A DNA stretch of 64,000 bases from Coleofasciculaceae cyanobacterium (GTDB lineage: Bacteria; Cyanobacteriota; Cyanobacteriia; Cyanobacteriales; Xenococcaceae). Under the pieces are notes generated by a model, which saw only the letters and a program-made list of their open reading frames with translations, ran no database searches and was not told the DNA's origin. A program made the position numbers and the translations under genes. The DNA lies in the NCBI GenBank assembly GCA_036703275.1, contig DATNPK010000010.1, forward strand, positions 18,919-82,918, in the 5' to 3' direction. This document shows positions 34,445 through 44,313 of the stretch, piece by piece. The first letter of the stretch is position 1. Each line of letters begins with the position of its first letter.

Positions 34445-36103
34445 ATGGAAACAATCTTTTTTGCCGTAGAACACTACATAACAGAGATTTCTATCAAAGG
34501 AAATCTGGAACAATTTTTGCTCGTTTTGTCTGTGTCTTTGAGCGTTGCGACAATTTCACGGATCTTTAGCTGGTTTCGGCAAATTCCCTATACCCTGCTA
34601 TTAGTAATAGTTGGACTTGGCTTGGCTTTTGTAGATATTCGCCTGGCAAGGCTATCACCAGAGCTAATTCTAGAAATTTTTCTACCTCCTTTATTATTTG
34701 AGGCAGCCTGGAATACCCGTTGGCGTAATCTTAAAAACAGTCTGATTCCTGTGAGTCTATTTGCTGTTTTCGGCGTGGTTATTTCTATAGTCGGAGTAGC
34801 ATTCCCCCTCAGCTATTTTATCGATGATATGCCTTGGCCAATTGCTCTTTTAGTTGGTGCTTGTATGTCTTCCACCGATCCGATATCTATAGTAGCGTTG
34901 CTGCGGGAGTTGGGAGCAAGTAAACGTTTAACAACCCTCATAGAAGGGGAAAGTTTGTTTAATGATGGTGTGGCGGTAGTTGCTTTTCTGTTGTTGGTTA
35001 ATATTCCTCTAGGTATTGGCGAATTTGATATTTCGACCATCGTCATTCGCTTTATCACGTTTGCGGGTATTGGTTTTAGCGTTGGCGGCTTAATTGGATT
35101 TGGAATTTCTTATCTGACTCAAAGGTTTGATTTACCTTTGGTAGAACAGTCTTTAACCTTGGTTTCGGCCTATGGTACGTATTTAATTACCGAGGAATTA
35201 GGCGGTTCGGGGGTAATTGGGGTTGTTACCGTCGGGATTATTTTGGGTAATTTTGGCTCACAAATCGGCATGAATCCCCGTACTAGACTATTACTCTCAG
35301 AATTTTGGGATTTTCTGGCATTTTTCGTGAATTCTATCGTCTTTTTGTTAATTGGTGACCAAATAAACTTTAGTAGTTTAAAAAGTAACTTCGGTCTAAT
35401 TGTCATAGCAATCGCAGCGGTTTTAGCTACTAGAGCCATTGCTATCTTTGGTTTGGGCAATATTAGTAATCTAGTTAGTCGAACTAAAACTAACCTCAAA
35501 GAACAAACCGTACTCTGGTGGGGTGGCTTACGGGGTTCTGTATCTATCGCTCTAGCATTGAGTGTTCCCGAAGTGTTGTCGAGTAGACAAGAAATTATTG
35601 ATACAGTTTTTGGGGTAGTACTGTTTAGCCTCTTGGTTCAAGGATTGAGTATGAAGTGGTTGTTGAGTACTCTTGATTTAATTGGCGATCAGCCTTTGCG
35701 TCAGGAATACTCGGAGTTGTTAGCCAGGAAAGTAGCTATGACCCGTGTTTTAAACTATTTAAACAGCAATGAATTAGCCGAAGATATCGATCCTGAATAT
35801 TATCGCTATCAAAAAGAACTGGTTAAAGGAGAACTCAAGAGCATTAGAGAAAAAATCGCTACCATGCAGAAAAAGTACGAGCGGCTGCGATCGCTGACGA
35901 TGGAACAGCTCAAAGAACAGCTTTTAGATATTGAAGCCGATACTTACGCCGAGTTTATCCGCGCTGGTAAGTTAAACGAAAACCTTTCTCCAGTCCTACA
36001 AAAGATTATCGCCAAAGCAGAAGATACCTAAATTTGTTCAAGTGGCAATTTTGCCATGATGAGATCGACAGACAGCAGATATTTCATTCCTAGTCCTAAA
36101 CCA
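34101..36103 (+). repeat. tandem duplication, copy 1 (leader + antiporter gene + trailer)
   Basis: The segment from AAGTTACGCTC (34101) through the antiporter gene to ATTTCATTCCTAGTCCTAA (about 36082-36100) is repeated head to tail at 36104-38105 with high but not perfect identity, including non-coding flanks on both sides. Confidence 0.85.
34445..36031 (+). CDS. CPA1-type Na+/H+ antiporter, copy 1
   Basis: 528 residues with about 12 membrane helices, followed by a charged coiled-coil tail (about 430-528, EKIATMQKKYERLRSL). Conserved blocks: PPLLFEAAWN, the ion-site region SSTDPISIVALLRELG, EGESLFNDGVAVVAF with the Asn-Asp pair, and WWGGLRGSVSIALALS. These are typical of NhaP/NHE-like exchangers that swap Na+ (or K+) for H+ across the cytoplasmic membrane. 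Copy 2 follows 426 bases downstream. Differences in the ion-site region (here SSTDPIS, there SATDPVS) may alter properties. Confidence 0.93.
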   Translation: METIFFAVEHYITEISIKGNLEQFLLVLSVSLSVATISRIFSWFRQIPYTLLLVIVGLGLAFVDIRLARLSPELILEIFLPPLLFEAAWNTRWRNLKNSLIPVSLFAVFGVVISIVGVAFPLSYFIDDMPWPIALLVGACMSSTDPISIVALLRELGASKRLTTLIEGESLFNDGVAVVAFLLLVNIPLGIGEFDISTIVIRFITFAGIGFSVGGLIGFGISYLTQRFDLPLVEQSLTLVSAYGTYLITEELGGSGVIGVVTVGIILGNFGSQIGMNPRTRLLLSEFWDFLAFFVNSIVFLLIGDQINFSSLKSNFGLIVIAIAAVLATRAIAIFGLGNISNLVSRTKTNLKEQTVLWWGGLRGSVSIALALSVPEVLSSRQEIIDTVFGVVLFSLLVQGLSMKWLLSTLDLIGDQPLRQEYSELLARKVAMTRVLNYLNSNELAEDIDPEYYRYQKELVKGELKSIREKIATMQKKYERLRSLTMEQLKEQLLDIEADTYAEFIRAGKLNENLSPVLQKIIAKAEDT

Positions 36104-36457
36104 AAGTTACGCTCACAAGAAATTATTAATTGAATTTTGGCAAAATTTTTCAAGTACATTGGTGATTTTGCTGTATTTCAAGCAGTAGATGGTAAATTGC
36201 TAAACTAAGCAATCAAAAAAAATTCTCAGCCTGAGGAAGAGAGAAGCTGGGAAGCTAGAGGTGAGAGAATTCGCGATCGCACATCTAGTCCTTTGTCCAA
36301 CCACGTTGTTGAATTAGCAAGTTAGTTGGATAATAATTCTCAAGAAACTGAAATAGTTTATTTAAATATGTATGTCCCACCTTGGTAGTCACCAAGAAAA
36401 TCTATGCCATTATTAATCGTGAAATCTGCTTAAAGCCGCATTTATTTTATTGACTTT
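36032..36457 (+). other. duplicated leader of the second antiporter gene
   Basis: 426 bases without a gene. 36032-36103 is the end of duplication copy 1; from 36104 on it matches 34101-34444 with scattered substitutions and small gaps. It probably carries its own promoter. Confidence 0.6.
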
Positions 36458-38105
36458 ATGGAAACAATCTTTTTTGTCGTAGAACCCAACATAACAGAGA
36501 TTTCTATCAAAGGAAATCTGGAACAATTTTTGATCGTTTTGTCTGTGTCTTTGAGCGTTGCAACAATTTCGCGGCTCTTTAGCTGGTTTCGGCAAATTCC
36601 CTATACCCTGCTATTAGTAATAGTTGGACTTGGCTTGGCTTTTGTGGATATTCGCCTAGTAAGTCTATCACCAGAGCTAATTCTAGAAATTTTTCTACCT
36701 CCTTTGTTATTTGAGGCAGCCTGGAATATCCGTTGGCGCAGTCTTAAAAACAGTTTGATTCCTGTGAGTCTATTTGCGGTTGTCGGCGTGGTTATTTCTG
36801 TTATTGGTGTAGCTTTTCCGCTGAGCTATTTTACCGATATGCCTTTGGCAACAGCTCTTTTAGTTGGTGCGAGCTTATCTGCTACCGATCCTGTATCTGT
36901 AGTTGCTTTGTTTCGAGAGTTGGGAGCAAGCAAACGTTTGACAATCCTTATGGAAGGGGAAAGTTTATTTAATGATGGTGTGGCGGTAGTTGCTTTTCTA
37001 TTGTTGGTTAATATCCCATTGGGTATTGGCGAATTTGGCATTTCAACTATTATGATTCGTTTTCTTACCTTTGTTGGTATTGGCTTAGGAATTGGTAGCC
37101 TGATCGGGTTTGGCATATCCTATTTGACTCAAAGGTTTGATTTACCTTTGGTGGAGCAGTCTTTAACCTTGGTTTCGGCCTATGGTACATACTTAATTAC
37201 CGAAGAATTAGGCGGTTCGGGGGTAATTGGAGTGGTTACCGTCGGGATTATTTTGGGTAATTTTGGCTCACGAATTGGTATGAATCCGCGAACTAGGCTA
37301 CTGGTTACAGAATTTTGGGACTTTTTGGCGTTTTTCGTCAATTCAATTGTGTTTTTGTTGATTGGCGACCAAATAAACTTTACCAGTCTCAAAAATAATT
37401 TCGATTTGATTATCGTAGCGATCGCAACAGTCTTAATTACTAGAGCCATTGTCATTTTTGGTCTTGGTAATATTAGTAATTTAATTAGCCAAACCAAGAC
37501 TAATTTGAAAGAGCAAACTGTTCTATGGTGGGGCGGTTTGAGGGGTTCAGTTTCTATTGCCGTCGCCTTGAGTGTTCCCGTAGTGCTGACGGGTAGGCAA
37601 GAAATTATCGATACGGTTTTTGGCGTAGTTCTATTTACCCTTTTAGTCCAGGGATTGAGTACTAAATGGTTATTGAGTACCTTGAATTTGATCGGCGATC
37701 AGCCTTTGCGTCAGGAATATTCTGAACTATTAGCGCGCAAAGTGGCAATGACTCGCGTGCTCGATTATCTCAACAGTAATGAATTAGCTTCAGAAATCGA
37801 TCCTGAGTATTATCGCTATCAACAAAAACTAGTCACTGGGCAACTGCAAAACATTGAGGACAAAATTGATACCATGCAGCGAGAACATGATAACTTGCGC
37901 TCGCTGACGATGGAACAGCTCAAAGAACAGCTTTTAGATATTGAAGCCGATACTTACGCCGAGTTTATCCGCGCCGGTAAATTAAACGAAAACCTTTCTC
38001 CAGTCTTACAAGAGATTATTGCCAAAGCAGGAGATACCTAAATTTGTTCAAGTGGCAATTTTGCCATGATGAGATCGACAGCAGATATTTCATTCCTAGT
38101 CCTAA
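36104..38105 (+). repeat. tandem duplication, copy 2
   Basis: Second unit of the head-to-tail repeat; it ends near CATTCCTAGTCCTAAG (38091-38105), after which similarity to copy 1 stops. Confidence 0.85.
36458..38041 (+). CDS. CPA1-type Na+/H+ antiporter, copy 2
   Basis: 527 residues, the tandem paralogue of the protein at 34445 and highly similar along its length. Ion-site block SATDPVSVVALFRELG, then EGESLFNDGVAVVAF and WWGGLRGSVSIAVALS; C-terminal coiled coil similar but with more change (QNIEDKIDTMQREHDNL). The last 40 residues (TMEQLKEQLLDIEADTYAEF) are nearly identical in both copies. Two retained copies may give dose or specificity differences for salt or pH tolerance. Confidence 0.93.
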   Translation: METIFFVVEPNITEISIKGNLEQFLIVLSVSLSVATISRLFSWFRQIPYTLLLVIVGLGLAFVDIRLVSLSPELILEIFLPPLLFEAAWNIRWRSLKNSLIPVSLFAVVGVVISVIGVAFPLSYFTDMPLATALLVGASLSATDPVSVVALFRELGASKRLTILMEGESLFNDGVAVVAFLLLVNIPLGIGEFGISTIMIRFLTFVGIGLGIGSLIGFGISYLTQRFDLPLVEQSLTLVSAYGTYLITEELGGSGVIGVVTVGIILGNFGSRIGMNPRTRLLVTEFWDFLAFFVNSIVFLLIGDQINFTSLKNNFDLIIVAIATVLITRAIVIFGLGNISNLISQTKTNLKEQTVLWWGGLRGSVSIAVALSVPVVLTGRQEIIDTVFGVVLFTLLVQGLSTKWLLSTLNLIGDQPLRQEYSELLARKVAMTRVLDYLNSNELASEIDPEYYRYQQKLVTGQLQNIEDKIDTMQREHDNLRSLTMEQLKEQLLDIEADTYAEFIRAGKLNENLSPVLQEIIAKAGDT

Positions 38106-38168
38106 GCCCCAGTCGCCAAATTTAGCTAGAATTTATTAACGTCCGCATATATATCGAAAAATTAAGGC

Positions 38169-38537
38169 ATGACAGCTAAGAATGTTTTAGGTGGAGAATT
38201 AAAAGTCTGCTGTACCTCTCCCATGACAGGATTTTATCGCAATGGAAAATGTGATACTGGGGCAGAAGATCGAGGTGTTCATATAGTTTGCGCCGAAGTT
38301 ACCGCTAAGTTTTTAACTTTTAGTCAACAAAAAGGTAACGATCTCAGTACTCCGATGCCAATGTATAACTTCCCTGGATTAAAACCAGGAGACTGTTGGT
38401 GTTTATGTGCCTTACGCTGGAAAGAAGCTCTCGATGCAGGTTTTGCCCCACCAATTAACTTAGAGGCTACCCATGAATCAATGCTGGATTTTATTCCTTT
38501 AGAAGTTCTTAAAGAACATTCAATTGAATTCAATTAA
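38169..38537 (+). CDS. DUF2237 family protein
   Basis: 122 residues. NVLGGELKVCC, PMTGFYRNGKC, DRGVHIVCAEVT, FLTFSQQKGNDLSTPMP and FPGLKPGDCWCLCALRW are the signature blocks of the DUF2237 family, with many conserved Cys and Trp. The family is widespread and its function is unknown to me. It is probably cytoplasmic, with no signal peptide. It lies directly after the antiporter duplication and is convergent with dacB. Confidence 0.88.
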   Translation: MTAKNVLGGELKVCCTSPMTGFYRNGKCDTGAEDRGVHIVCAEVTAKFLTFSQQKGNDLSTPMPMYNFPGLKPGDCWCLCALRWKEALDAGFAPPINLEATHESMLDFIPLEVLKEHSIEFN

Positions 38538-38628
38538 ATTCGATTGAAAATCAATGCGGGCGATCGCTTCTGTAAAATTAATCACCTTAATCAACTTAAG
38601 TTGTTGACAACAAATAGGTAAAATAAGC

Positions 38629-39915
38629 TTAATTCAGTTTATTACGCTCAGGATCGCCAAGATACCAGTTATTTTCTTGAGCTAGTTGCAAATTATAGGG
38701 TAATATCTCCCAGTTTTGGACTAATTCATTTAATAATTTATCCTGCTGTTGGCGAAAATACTCGACCTGAGGACCATAGTTCATAATGCTGAAGTAGACG
38801 TTACCGCGATCGCTTGTGGGAACAACTCCTGCTAAAGCACTAACATTATCTAACGTTCCCGTTTTGATTGTTGCCCCCTTTGGCAAAGCTCGATCCTGTA
38901 CTGTGCCGACAATGTCTCTACCTGCGGTGGGAAATAAATCCGCTGCATTAAAGGAATGGGATTGAAGTAAGCGATCTATGGTAATTAGCATCTGACATAC
39001 GGCGCGGGGGGAAATACGATTTTCTTCCCCTAAACCCGAACCATTGATTAACTCTATTTCTGTTGTCGCAAAGCCAGCTATCTTGGCACTAGCTTCGGCA
39101 ACTGCATCTGCACCACCTAACAAATCGGCTAACATTTGCGCCATCTGGTTATTGCTATAGATATTCATCTGTCTGAGGATTTCTGCTAAAGGCAAAGAGC
39201 GATGACTAATTAACAGTTGAGCATTTGAGGAGACTTGATTAATTTGTCTAACTTGTCCGGCGATCGCGATTTGTGGCTGCTTTGTACCCACTGGCATTTG
39301 TGAATATTGCTGGGTGATTTCCGACTGCCATAGCTTTAGATCTAATGCCTGTTTGAATAACTCTCCTGTCTGCAAAGACTGTTGCTGATAGTTCATATAA
39401 AACTTATCGGTAAGCAAAAGATTGCCTTGGATTTCGCGAATACCCAATTGATTGAGAGCATTTCCTAAAGCGATCGCTTCTTCCCAGACAAAAAAAGGAT
39501 CGCCACTACCTTTAATAATTAGATCTCCAGTAACAATGCCGTTGGCAATCTCGCCTGTAAGGTAAATCTCGGTAGGAAATTGATACTCTGCACCCCACGT
39601 ACTCAAGGCAGCAAGAGTTGTGGCAATTTTGGTTAAAGATGCAGCAGGAAGCGGTATTGTTCCTTGGTTGCTAACGGGAGTTGTCCAGCCTGATTGCACC
39701 CATACTCCTTGACGTTCGGGATTAAATTCTTGGCTGGCTAAATTTTGTAGATAAGTTTTGACCAAAGTTTCGGTAACCGAATCTTGACCGCTAGAAGGGA
39801 GATTAAAAATAGCCGATTGTTCCCAAGCAAATAATTCTAAAGGCTGTAAAATATTGTCTGTTTCTTTAAAGATATTAAACCAAGCGATCGCACTTAAAGC
39901 AATAAAATCCAGCAT
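38629..39915 (-). CDS. dacB: D-alanyl-D-alanine carboxypeptidase (PBP4/DacB type)
   Basis: 428 residues. The three penicillin-binding motifs are present in order: SLTK (SxxK, catalytic Ser about residue 93), YSNNQ (SxN) and KTG in ATIKTGTL. The large insert domain between the first two is typical of S13 peptidases. An N-terminal hydrophobic stretch (FIALSAIAWF) may be a weak signal or anchor. It trims peptidoglycan stem peptides in the periplasm. It is transcribed away from plsX, with which it shares an upstream region of 189 bases. Confidence 0.93.
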   Translation of the reverse strand: MLDFIALSAIAWFNIFKETDNILQPLELFAWEQSAIFNLPSSGQDSVTETLVKTYLQNLASQEFNPERQGVWVQSGWTTPVSNQGTIPLPAASLTKIATTLAALSTWGAEYQFPTEIYLTGEIANGIVTGDLIIKGSGDPFFVWEEAIALGNALNQLGIREIQGNLLLTDKFYMNYQQQSLQTGELFKQALDLKLWQSEITQQYSQMPVGTKQPQIAIAGQVRQINQVSSNAQLLISHRSLPLAEILRQMNIYSNNQMAQMLADLLGGADAVAEASAKIAGFATTEIELINGSGLGEENRISPRAVCQMLITIDRLLQSHSFNAADLFPTAGRDIVGTVQDRALPKGATIKTGTLDNVSALAGVVPTSDRGNVYFSIMNYGPQVEYFRQQQDKLLNELVQNWEILPYNLQLAQENNWYLGDPERNKLN

Positions 39916-40104
39916 GGAGCAATCAAAATAAAAACTACTTACAGTTGAAAGTTAAAATGTCATTATTTAGCGTCAAGATCATTTATAGCTTTTTTGCTGG
40001 AAATGTAGGTCGCCAAATTAATTTCTGATGTCATTTTTGCTCGATGTTAGAAATCTTCGACCTCAGACTGTTAAAATTTGTAAGGCTTATATAAAATTTG
40101 CTAC

Positions 40105-41157
40105 ATGGGATTAACGCGCGCAAGAATTGCAGTAGACGCTATGGGGGGAGACTATGCCCCAGAAGAAATTGTTGCAGGAGCAATCGAGGCTTCGGCAGAA
40201 TTAGGCGTAGATATTGTACTGGTGGGAGACGAGTCACAAATTAACTCTCTGGTTAAAAAGCACGGCGGTAAGGAATTAGCACACATCGAGGTGGTTCATG
40301 CCGATGATGTGATTACGATGAAAGAAGAACCGTTGGTAGGTATTCGTCGCAAACCCAAGGCTTCAATTAACGTGGCAATGAATCTAGTTAAACAAGAAGA
40401 CGCTGATGCGGTAGTTTCTGCGGGGCATTCGGGCGCAGCAATGGCATCGGCTTTGTTAAGATTAGGTCGGATTAAAGGCATTGAACGCCCGGCTATTGGT
40501 GCAGTTTTGCCCACCATAATTCCTGATAAATCGGTAATTGTTTTAGATGTAGGGGCAAATGTTGATAGTAAAGCCAAGTATCTAGAACAGTTTGCTTTGA
40601 TGGGGACAATTTACAGCAGATATGTCTTAGGCAATCAAGAACCAAAAGTAGGGTTGCTCAATATCGGTGAAGAATCTTCTAAAGGTAATGAACTGGCACT
40701 GGCTACCCATAAACTGTTAACCGACAATCCGCAAATACCCTTTGTCGGTAATGCCGAAGGTAGAGATGTTTTATCGGGTGAATTTGACATCATTGTTTGT
40801 GATGGTTTTGTTGGTAATATTGTCCTTAAGTTTGCCGAAGCGATCGGGGAAGTAATGTTGCAAATAATGAAAGAGGAATTACCCAAAGGATTACGCGGTA
40901 AGATAGGTACTGCTTTACTCAAGCCTAATTTAATGAATATTAAACGCCGTATCGATCGCGCCGAACACGGTGGAGCTTTATTATTTGGCGTAGCAGGAAT
41001 CTGTATTATCAGTCACGGTAGTTCTCGTAGAGGTTCGATTTTTAGTGCTATTCGCTTAGCCAAAGAAGCGATCGATAACGAAGTATTAGATAAAATTAAG
41101 GCAAATAATCAGCAAAGACTCGAAGCAGACAAACACACTGAAGCAACTGCTAGTTAA
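40105..41157 (+). CDS. plsX: phosphate acyltransferase PlsX
   Basis: 350 residues. IAVDAMGGDYAPEEIV at the start, AGHSGAAMASALLRLGRI, GANVDSKAKYLEQFALMG, NIGEESSKGN and GFVGNIVLKFAE are PlsX hallmarks. It converts acyl-ACP to acyl-phosphate for phosphatidic acid synthesis, at the inner membrane surface. The fabH gene starts 42 bases downstream, the common plsX-fabH operon. Length is normal. Confidence 0.97.
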   Translation: MGLTRARIAVDAMGGDYAPEEIVAGAIEASAELGVDIVLVGDESQINSLVKKHGGKELAHIEVVHADDVITMKEEPLVGIRRKPKASINVAMNLVKQEDADAVVSAGHSGAAMASALLRLGRIKGIERPAIGAVLPTIIPDKSVIVLDVGANVDSKAKYLEQFALMGTIYSRYVLGNQEPKVGLLNIGEESSKGNELALATHKLLTDNPQIPFVGNAEGRDVLSGEFDIIVCDGFVGNIVLKFAEAIGEVMLQIMKEELPKGLRGKIGTALLKPNLMNIKRRIDRAEHGGALLFGVAGICIISHGSSRRGSIFSAIRLAKEAIDNEVLDKIKANNQQRLEADKHTEATAS

Positions 41158-41199
41158 AAATATTAGATAGATAGCCCAAACAAGTAACGGAGTAAGACA

Positions 41200-42195
41200 T
41201 TGAACAACATGGGTGCGGGTATTGCAATTACTGGATGCGGATCGGCTGTGCCAGAGGCAGTTTTAACCAACGATCATCTAGCTCAGATGGTAGATACTTC
41301 CGACGAGTGGATCGTTACTAGAACAGGAATGAAAAATCGTCATATTGCTTCACCCACAGAGTCTTTGAGTCAACTGTCAGCCATTGCTGCTAAGAAAGCG
41401 ATCGCGATGGCAGGAATTTCTCCCGCCGAGATCGATCTAATTATTTTAGCTACCTCTACCCCCGACGATATGTTTGGTAGCGCCTGTAAAATTCAAGGGC
41501 TGATTGAGGCGACTAACGCGGTAGCTTTCGATCTAACTGCTGCTTGTTCAGGATTTTTGTTTGCTTTAATTACGGCTTCTCAGTTTATCCGCACGGGAGT
41601 CTATAGAAATACTCTAATCATTGGTGCAGACGTACTCTCTCGTTGGGTAGATTGGACAGATCGCACTAGCTGTATTTTATTTGGTGATGGTGCAGGGGCA
41701 GCAGTCTGTCAGAGAGCGGATCGAGATCGCCTATTAAGCTGTGGAATGTATAGTAATGGTGACCAAAATGACTCACTTAACTTGAATTACCATTGCCAGG
41801 AAAAATTATTAACCGAAGATATTACTGCTCAACACGGTACATTTAACTCGATCACGATGAACGGTAGAGAAGTTTATCGCTTTGCTGTAGCCAAAGTTCC
41901 CGAAGCAATTAGTAAGGCGATGTTTCAGGCAAACCTTACCGCTGAAGATATTGATTGGTTATTGCTGCATCAGGCAAATCAACGCATTATGGATGCAGTA
42001 GCCAAACGTCTCAAAATTCCTCAATCAAAGATTTTGAGCAACATAGCAGAATATGGAAATACTTCCGCCGCCTCTATTCCCCTTGCCCTTGATGCTGCGG
42101 TAAGAGATGGCAGAGTTAAGCCAGGAGATACTATAGCCGCTTCTGGTTTTGGCGCAGGTTTAACCTGGGGTTCAGCTATCTTTAAATGGGGATGA
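41200..42195 (+). CDS. fabH: beta-ketoacyl-ACP synthase III
   Basis: 331 residues. Start TTG 41200 is supported by GGAG 7 bases upstream; ATG 41209 is the alternative. Catalytic Cys lies in DLTAACSGF, the His in LLHQANQRI and the Asn in EYGNTSAAS. FabH starts fatty-acid synthesis by condensing acetyl-CoA with malonyl-ACP. It is the partner of plsX in the operon. In many cyanobacteria fabD follows, but here a GIY-YIG gene comes next. Confidence 0.96.
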   Translation: MNNMGAGIAITGCGSAVPEAVLTNDHLAQMVDTSDEWIVTRTGMKNRHIASPTESLSQLSAIAAKKAIAMAGISPAEIDLIILATSTPDDMFGSACKIQGLIEATNAVAFDLTAACSGFLFALITASQFIRTGVYRNTLIIGADVLSRWVDWTDRTSCILFGDGAGAAVCQRADRDRLLSCGMYSNGDQNDSLNLNYHCQEKLLTEDITAQHGTFNSITMNGREVYRFAVAKVPEAISKAMFQANLTAEDIDWLLLHQANQRIMDAVAKRLKIPQSKILSNIAEYGNTSAASIPLALDAAVRDGRVKPGDTIAASGFGAGLTWGSAIFKWG

Positions 42196-42228
42196 TTATA
42201 ATTGGCTAAGTAATACTTGCTATGATCC

Positions 42229-42525
42229 ATGTGGTCTATTTATATGATTCGCTGTGGCGATCGCTCTCTTTATACTGGCATCTCGAATAATGTAGCTAAA
42301 CGCTTTGCTGTACATCAGTCTGGTAGTTCTCAAGCGGCTAAATACACTAGAACCCGCCATCCCTTAAAATTGGTTTTTACCGCTGAGATTGGCACGAAAT
42401 CTGCTGCTAGTCGAATGGAATATTACGTTAAGCAACTGCCAAAAAGAACTAAAGAAAGTTTGGTTGCAGGAACAACTTCTTTATCAGCTTTAGGTTTAAA
42501 TATCAATGTGCCAAATCTTGAGTAA
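42229..42525 (+). CDS. GIY-YIG nuclease family protein (UPF0213-like)
   Basis: 98 residues. The GIY-YIG pattern is seen as SIYMIRCGDRSLYTGIS, followed by KRFAVHQSG, KYTRTRHPLKLVF and the Glu helix ASRMEYYVKQL. All catalytic-type residues (Tyr, Arg, Glu) appear. Small single-domain members are housekeeping nucleases of unclear role, distinct from intron homing enzymes. It begins 33 bases after fabH, so it may be cotranscribed. Confidence 0.9.
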   Translation: MWSIYMIRCGDRSLYTGISNNVAKRFAVHQSGSSQAAKYTRTRHPLKLVFTAEIGTKSAASRMEYYVKQLPKRTKESLVAGTTSLSALGLNINVPNLE

Positions 42526-42954
42526 AGTGTATTGGTTATTTTTGTTGGGTTTCGTTTCTCTACTCAACCTACGGATTCACAGTAGTTATTCAACAAGCCG
42601 AATATCTTTAAAGTGCGATCGCTTTACTTACTAATTCTTCATTTTTACCGTACATTTCACTAGTGTCGAGCAATGTAAATTAAAACATTACCAAATCAAA
42701 GAGCTAGTTGAAGATCGCATTTTAACGCAACTAGTGTTTGGCAATTAAAAATTAGTCAAAAATTATCTGCGCCTTAATTTTTGCCTTCTGAGATCAACAA
42801 TAGAAAAATAAAATTCATAGATTAAAACATATTAATACAAAAGTTTTTATTCTATAGCTACTAATCTAATTGCAGGTAATAATATTAAACACAAGCTTAA
42901 CTATATAGTTATCACTCAAACTATATTTACGTAGAATGAAAGCTTATAAATATA
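42526..42954 (+). other. intergenic region with a 14-bp palindrome
   Basis: 429 AT-rich bases without a gene. TAACTATATAGTTA at 42898-42911 is a perfect palindrome 44 bases before the pentapeptide gene and could be an operator or a chance AT palindrome. Nothing else was recognised. Confidence 0.35.
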
Positions 42955-43912
42955 ATGAATAAAGATCAGCTACTAAGATTTTATGAGCAAGGCTATAGAG
43001 ACTTCACAGGTGTAGATCTAGGTGGAGTAGATCTAAGTGGAGTTATGCTAATTGCTGTTAATCTGACGGGAGCTAATTTGGTCGGAGCTAATCTAACCCG
43101 TGCTTTCTTAACTAAATCAAACTTGAGTCAGGCAACTCTTAATTGGGCAAATTTAAGCTTTGCTAAGATGAGCGAAGTCAATTTACAGCAGGCAGATTTA
43201 ACCAAAGCTAATCTAAGCGGTGCTTTTATGGTTAAATCCCAATTAGTAGAAGCAAAGCTAAGCGGAGCAAATCTTTCTCATACTAATCTTCGAGCCTCAA
43301 ACTTATCTGGAGCTAATGCCTGTGGAGCTAAACTACAAAAAGTCAACCTGAGGCAGGCTAATCTTAATCAAACTAATTTTAACTGGGCTGATTTACACGA
43401 AGGTAGATTAACTGGAGCACAGCTACAAAATATTTCTTTGGTGGGAGTTAATCTTAGTCAAACATTTTTAATTGATGTCGATCTTAGTGGCACTGATTTG
43501 ACTGGAATCAATCTCAGTCAAGCCAAACTAACTCGAGCTAATCTAAGCAACACGAACCTAAGTAATGCTAACTTAGTCAATGCTCAACTCAGAAATGTCT
43601 ACCTAAATCATGCTAACTTAAACAACGCTAATTTGTCTGAGGCTCGATTGAAGGGAGGAAATTTGAGTAACGCAATATTTGGTTCATGCTAATCTAATCA
43701 ATGCCGATTTAAGGGGAGCTTCATTAAAACAAGCCAATCTTAGTAATGCTGATTTGACTCAAGCAAATTTGAGTGATGCAGATTTAGAGCTGGCAGTTTT
43801 ATATAATACTATTCTTGAAGCTACTACGCCAAACACTACCAGATTTTTGCGCCCTCAAGCAGAGCTAGTTAGTCAACCTAATTTTGTTCAGCAACGCATC
43901 CAAATAGCTTAA
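42955..43912 (+). pseudogene. pentapeptide-repeat protein gene broken by a 1-base frameshift
   Basis: The first frame (42955-43692) gives 245 residues of A(D/N)LXX repeats starting MNKDQLLRFYEQGYRDF. It then runs out of frame at GCAATATTTGG (about 43672-43682) and stops at TAA 43690. Removing one T there (GCAAATTTGG) continues the repeat into the second frame (VHANLINADLRGASL...) to 43912, giving about 318 residues. The intact paralogue at 15452 has 323 residues and a matching N-terminus. It is either a genuine recent mutation or a sequencing error; if real, the truncated protein may still fold as a shorter helix. cutA follows 16 bases later. Confidence 0.8.
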
Positions 43913-43928
43913 TTCAAACAGACTGACT

Positions 43929-44261
43929 ATGGTATCAAACTCAGATAATTATGGGGTTGTTTTAGTCACTGCCGTTTCATTAGCAGAGGGCAAAACCATC
44001 GCTCAAAGCTTAATTGAGTCAAAATTAGCAGCCTGCGTTAATATGTTCCCGATTGACTCATTGTATTTATGGCAGGGAAAAATCAATCAAGACCAAGAAT
44101 ATCAGTTAATAATTAAAACCGATTTAAATAATTTTAGCGAGCTTGCTGAGCAAATTAAAACACTTCATAGCTATGAAGTGCCAGAAATTATTGCTTTACC
44201 AATTGTTGCAGGCTCAAGCTCCTATCTCAGTTGGTTAGGAGAAAGTCTGAAACAGCATTAA
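43929..44261 (+). CDS. cutA: divalent-cation tolerance protein CutA
   Basis: 110 residues. VVLVTAVSLAEGKTIAQSLIESKLAACVNMFP and LYLWQGKINQDQEYQLIIKT, then HSYEVPEIIALPI, are the CutA1 signatures. The protein forms a PII-like trimer in the cytoplasm; a role in copper tolerance is traditional but poorly proven. The Cys in AACVN is conserved. It is close behind the frameshifted pentapeptide gene. Confidence 0.95.
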   Translation: MVSNSDNYGVVLVTAVSLAEGKTIAQSLIESKLAACVNMFPIDSLYLWQGKINQDQEYQLIIKTDLNNFSELAEQIKTLHSYEVPEIIALPIVAGSSSYLSWLGESLKQH

Positions 44262-44313
44262 ATTTGACGCTCCCATCGATAAATTTTGTTGGCTAGAGAT
44301 CTGTATTTCAAAG

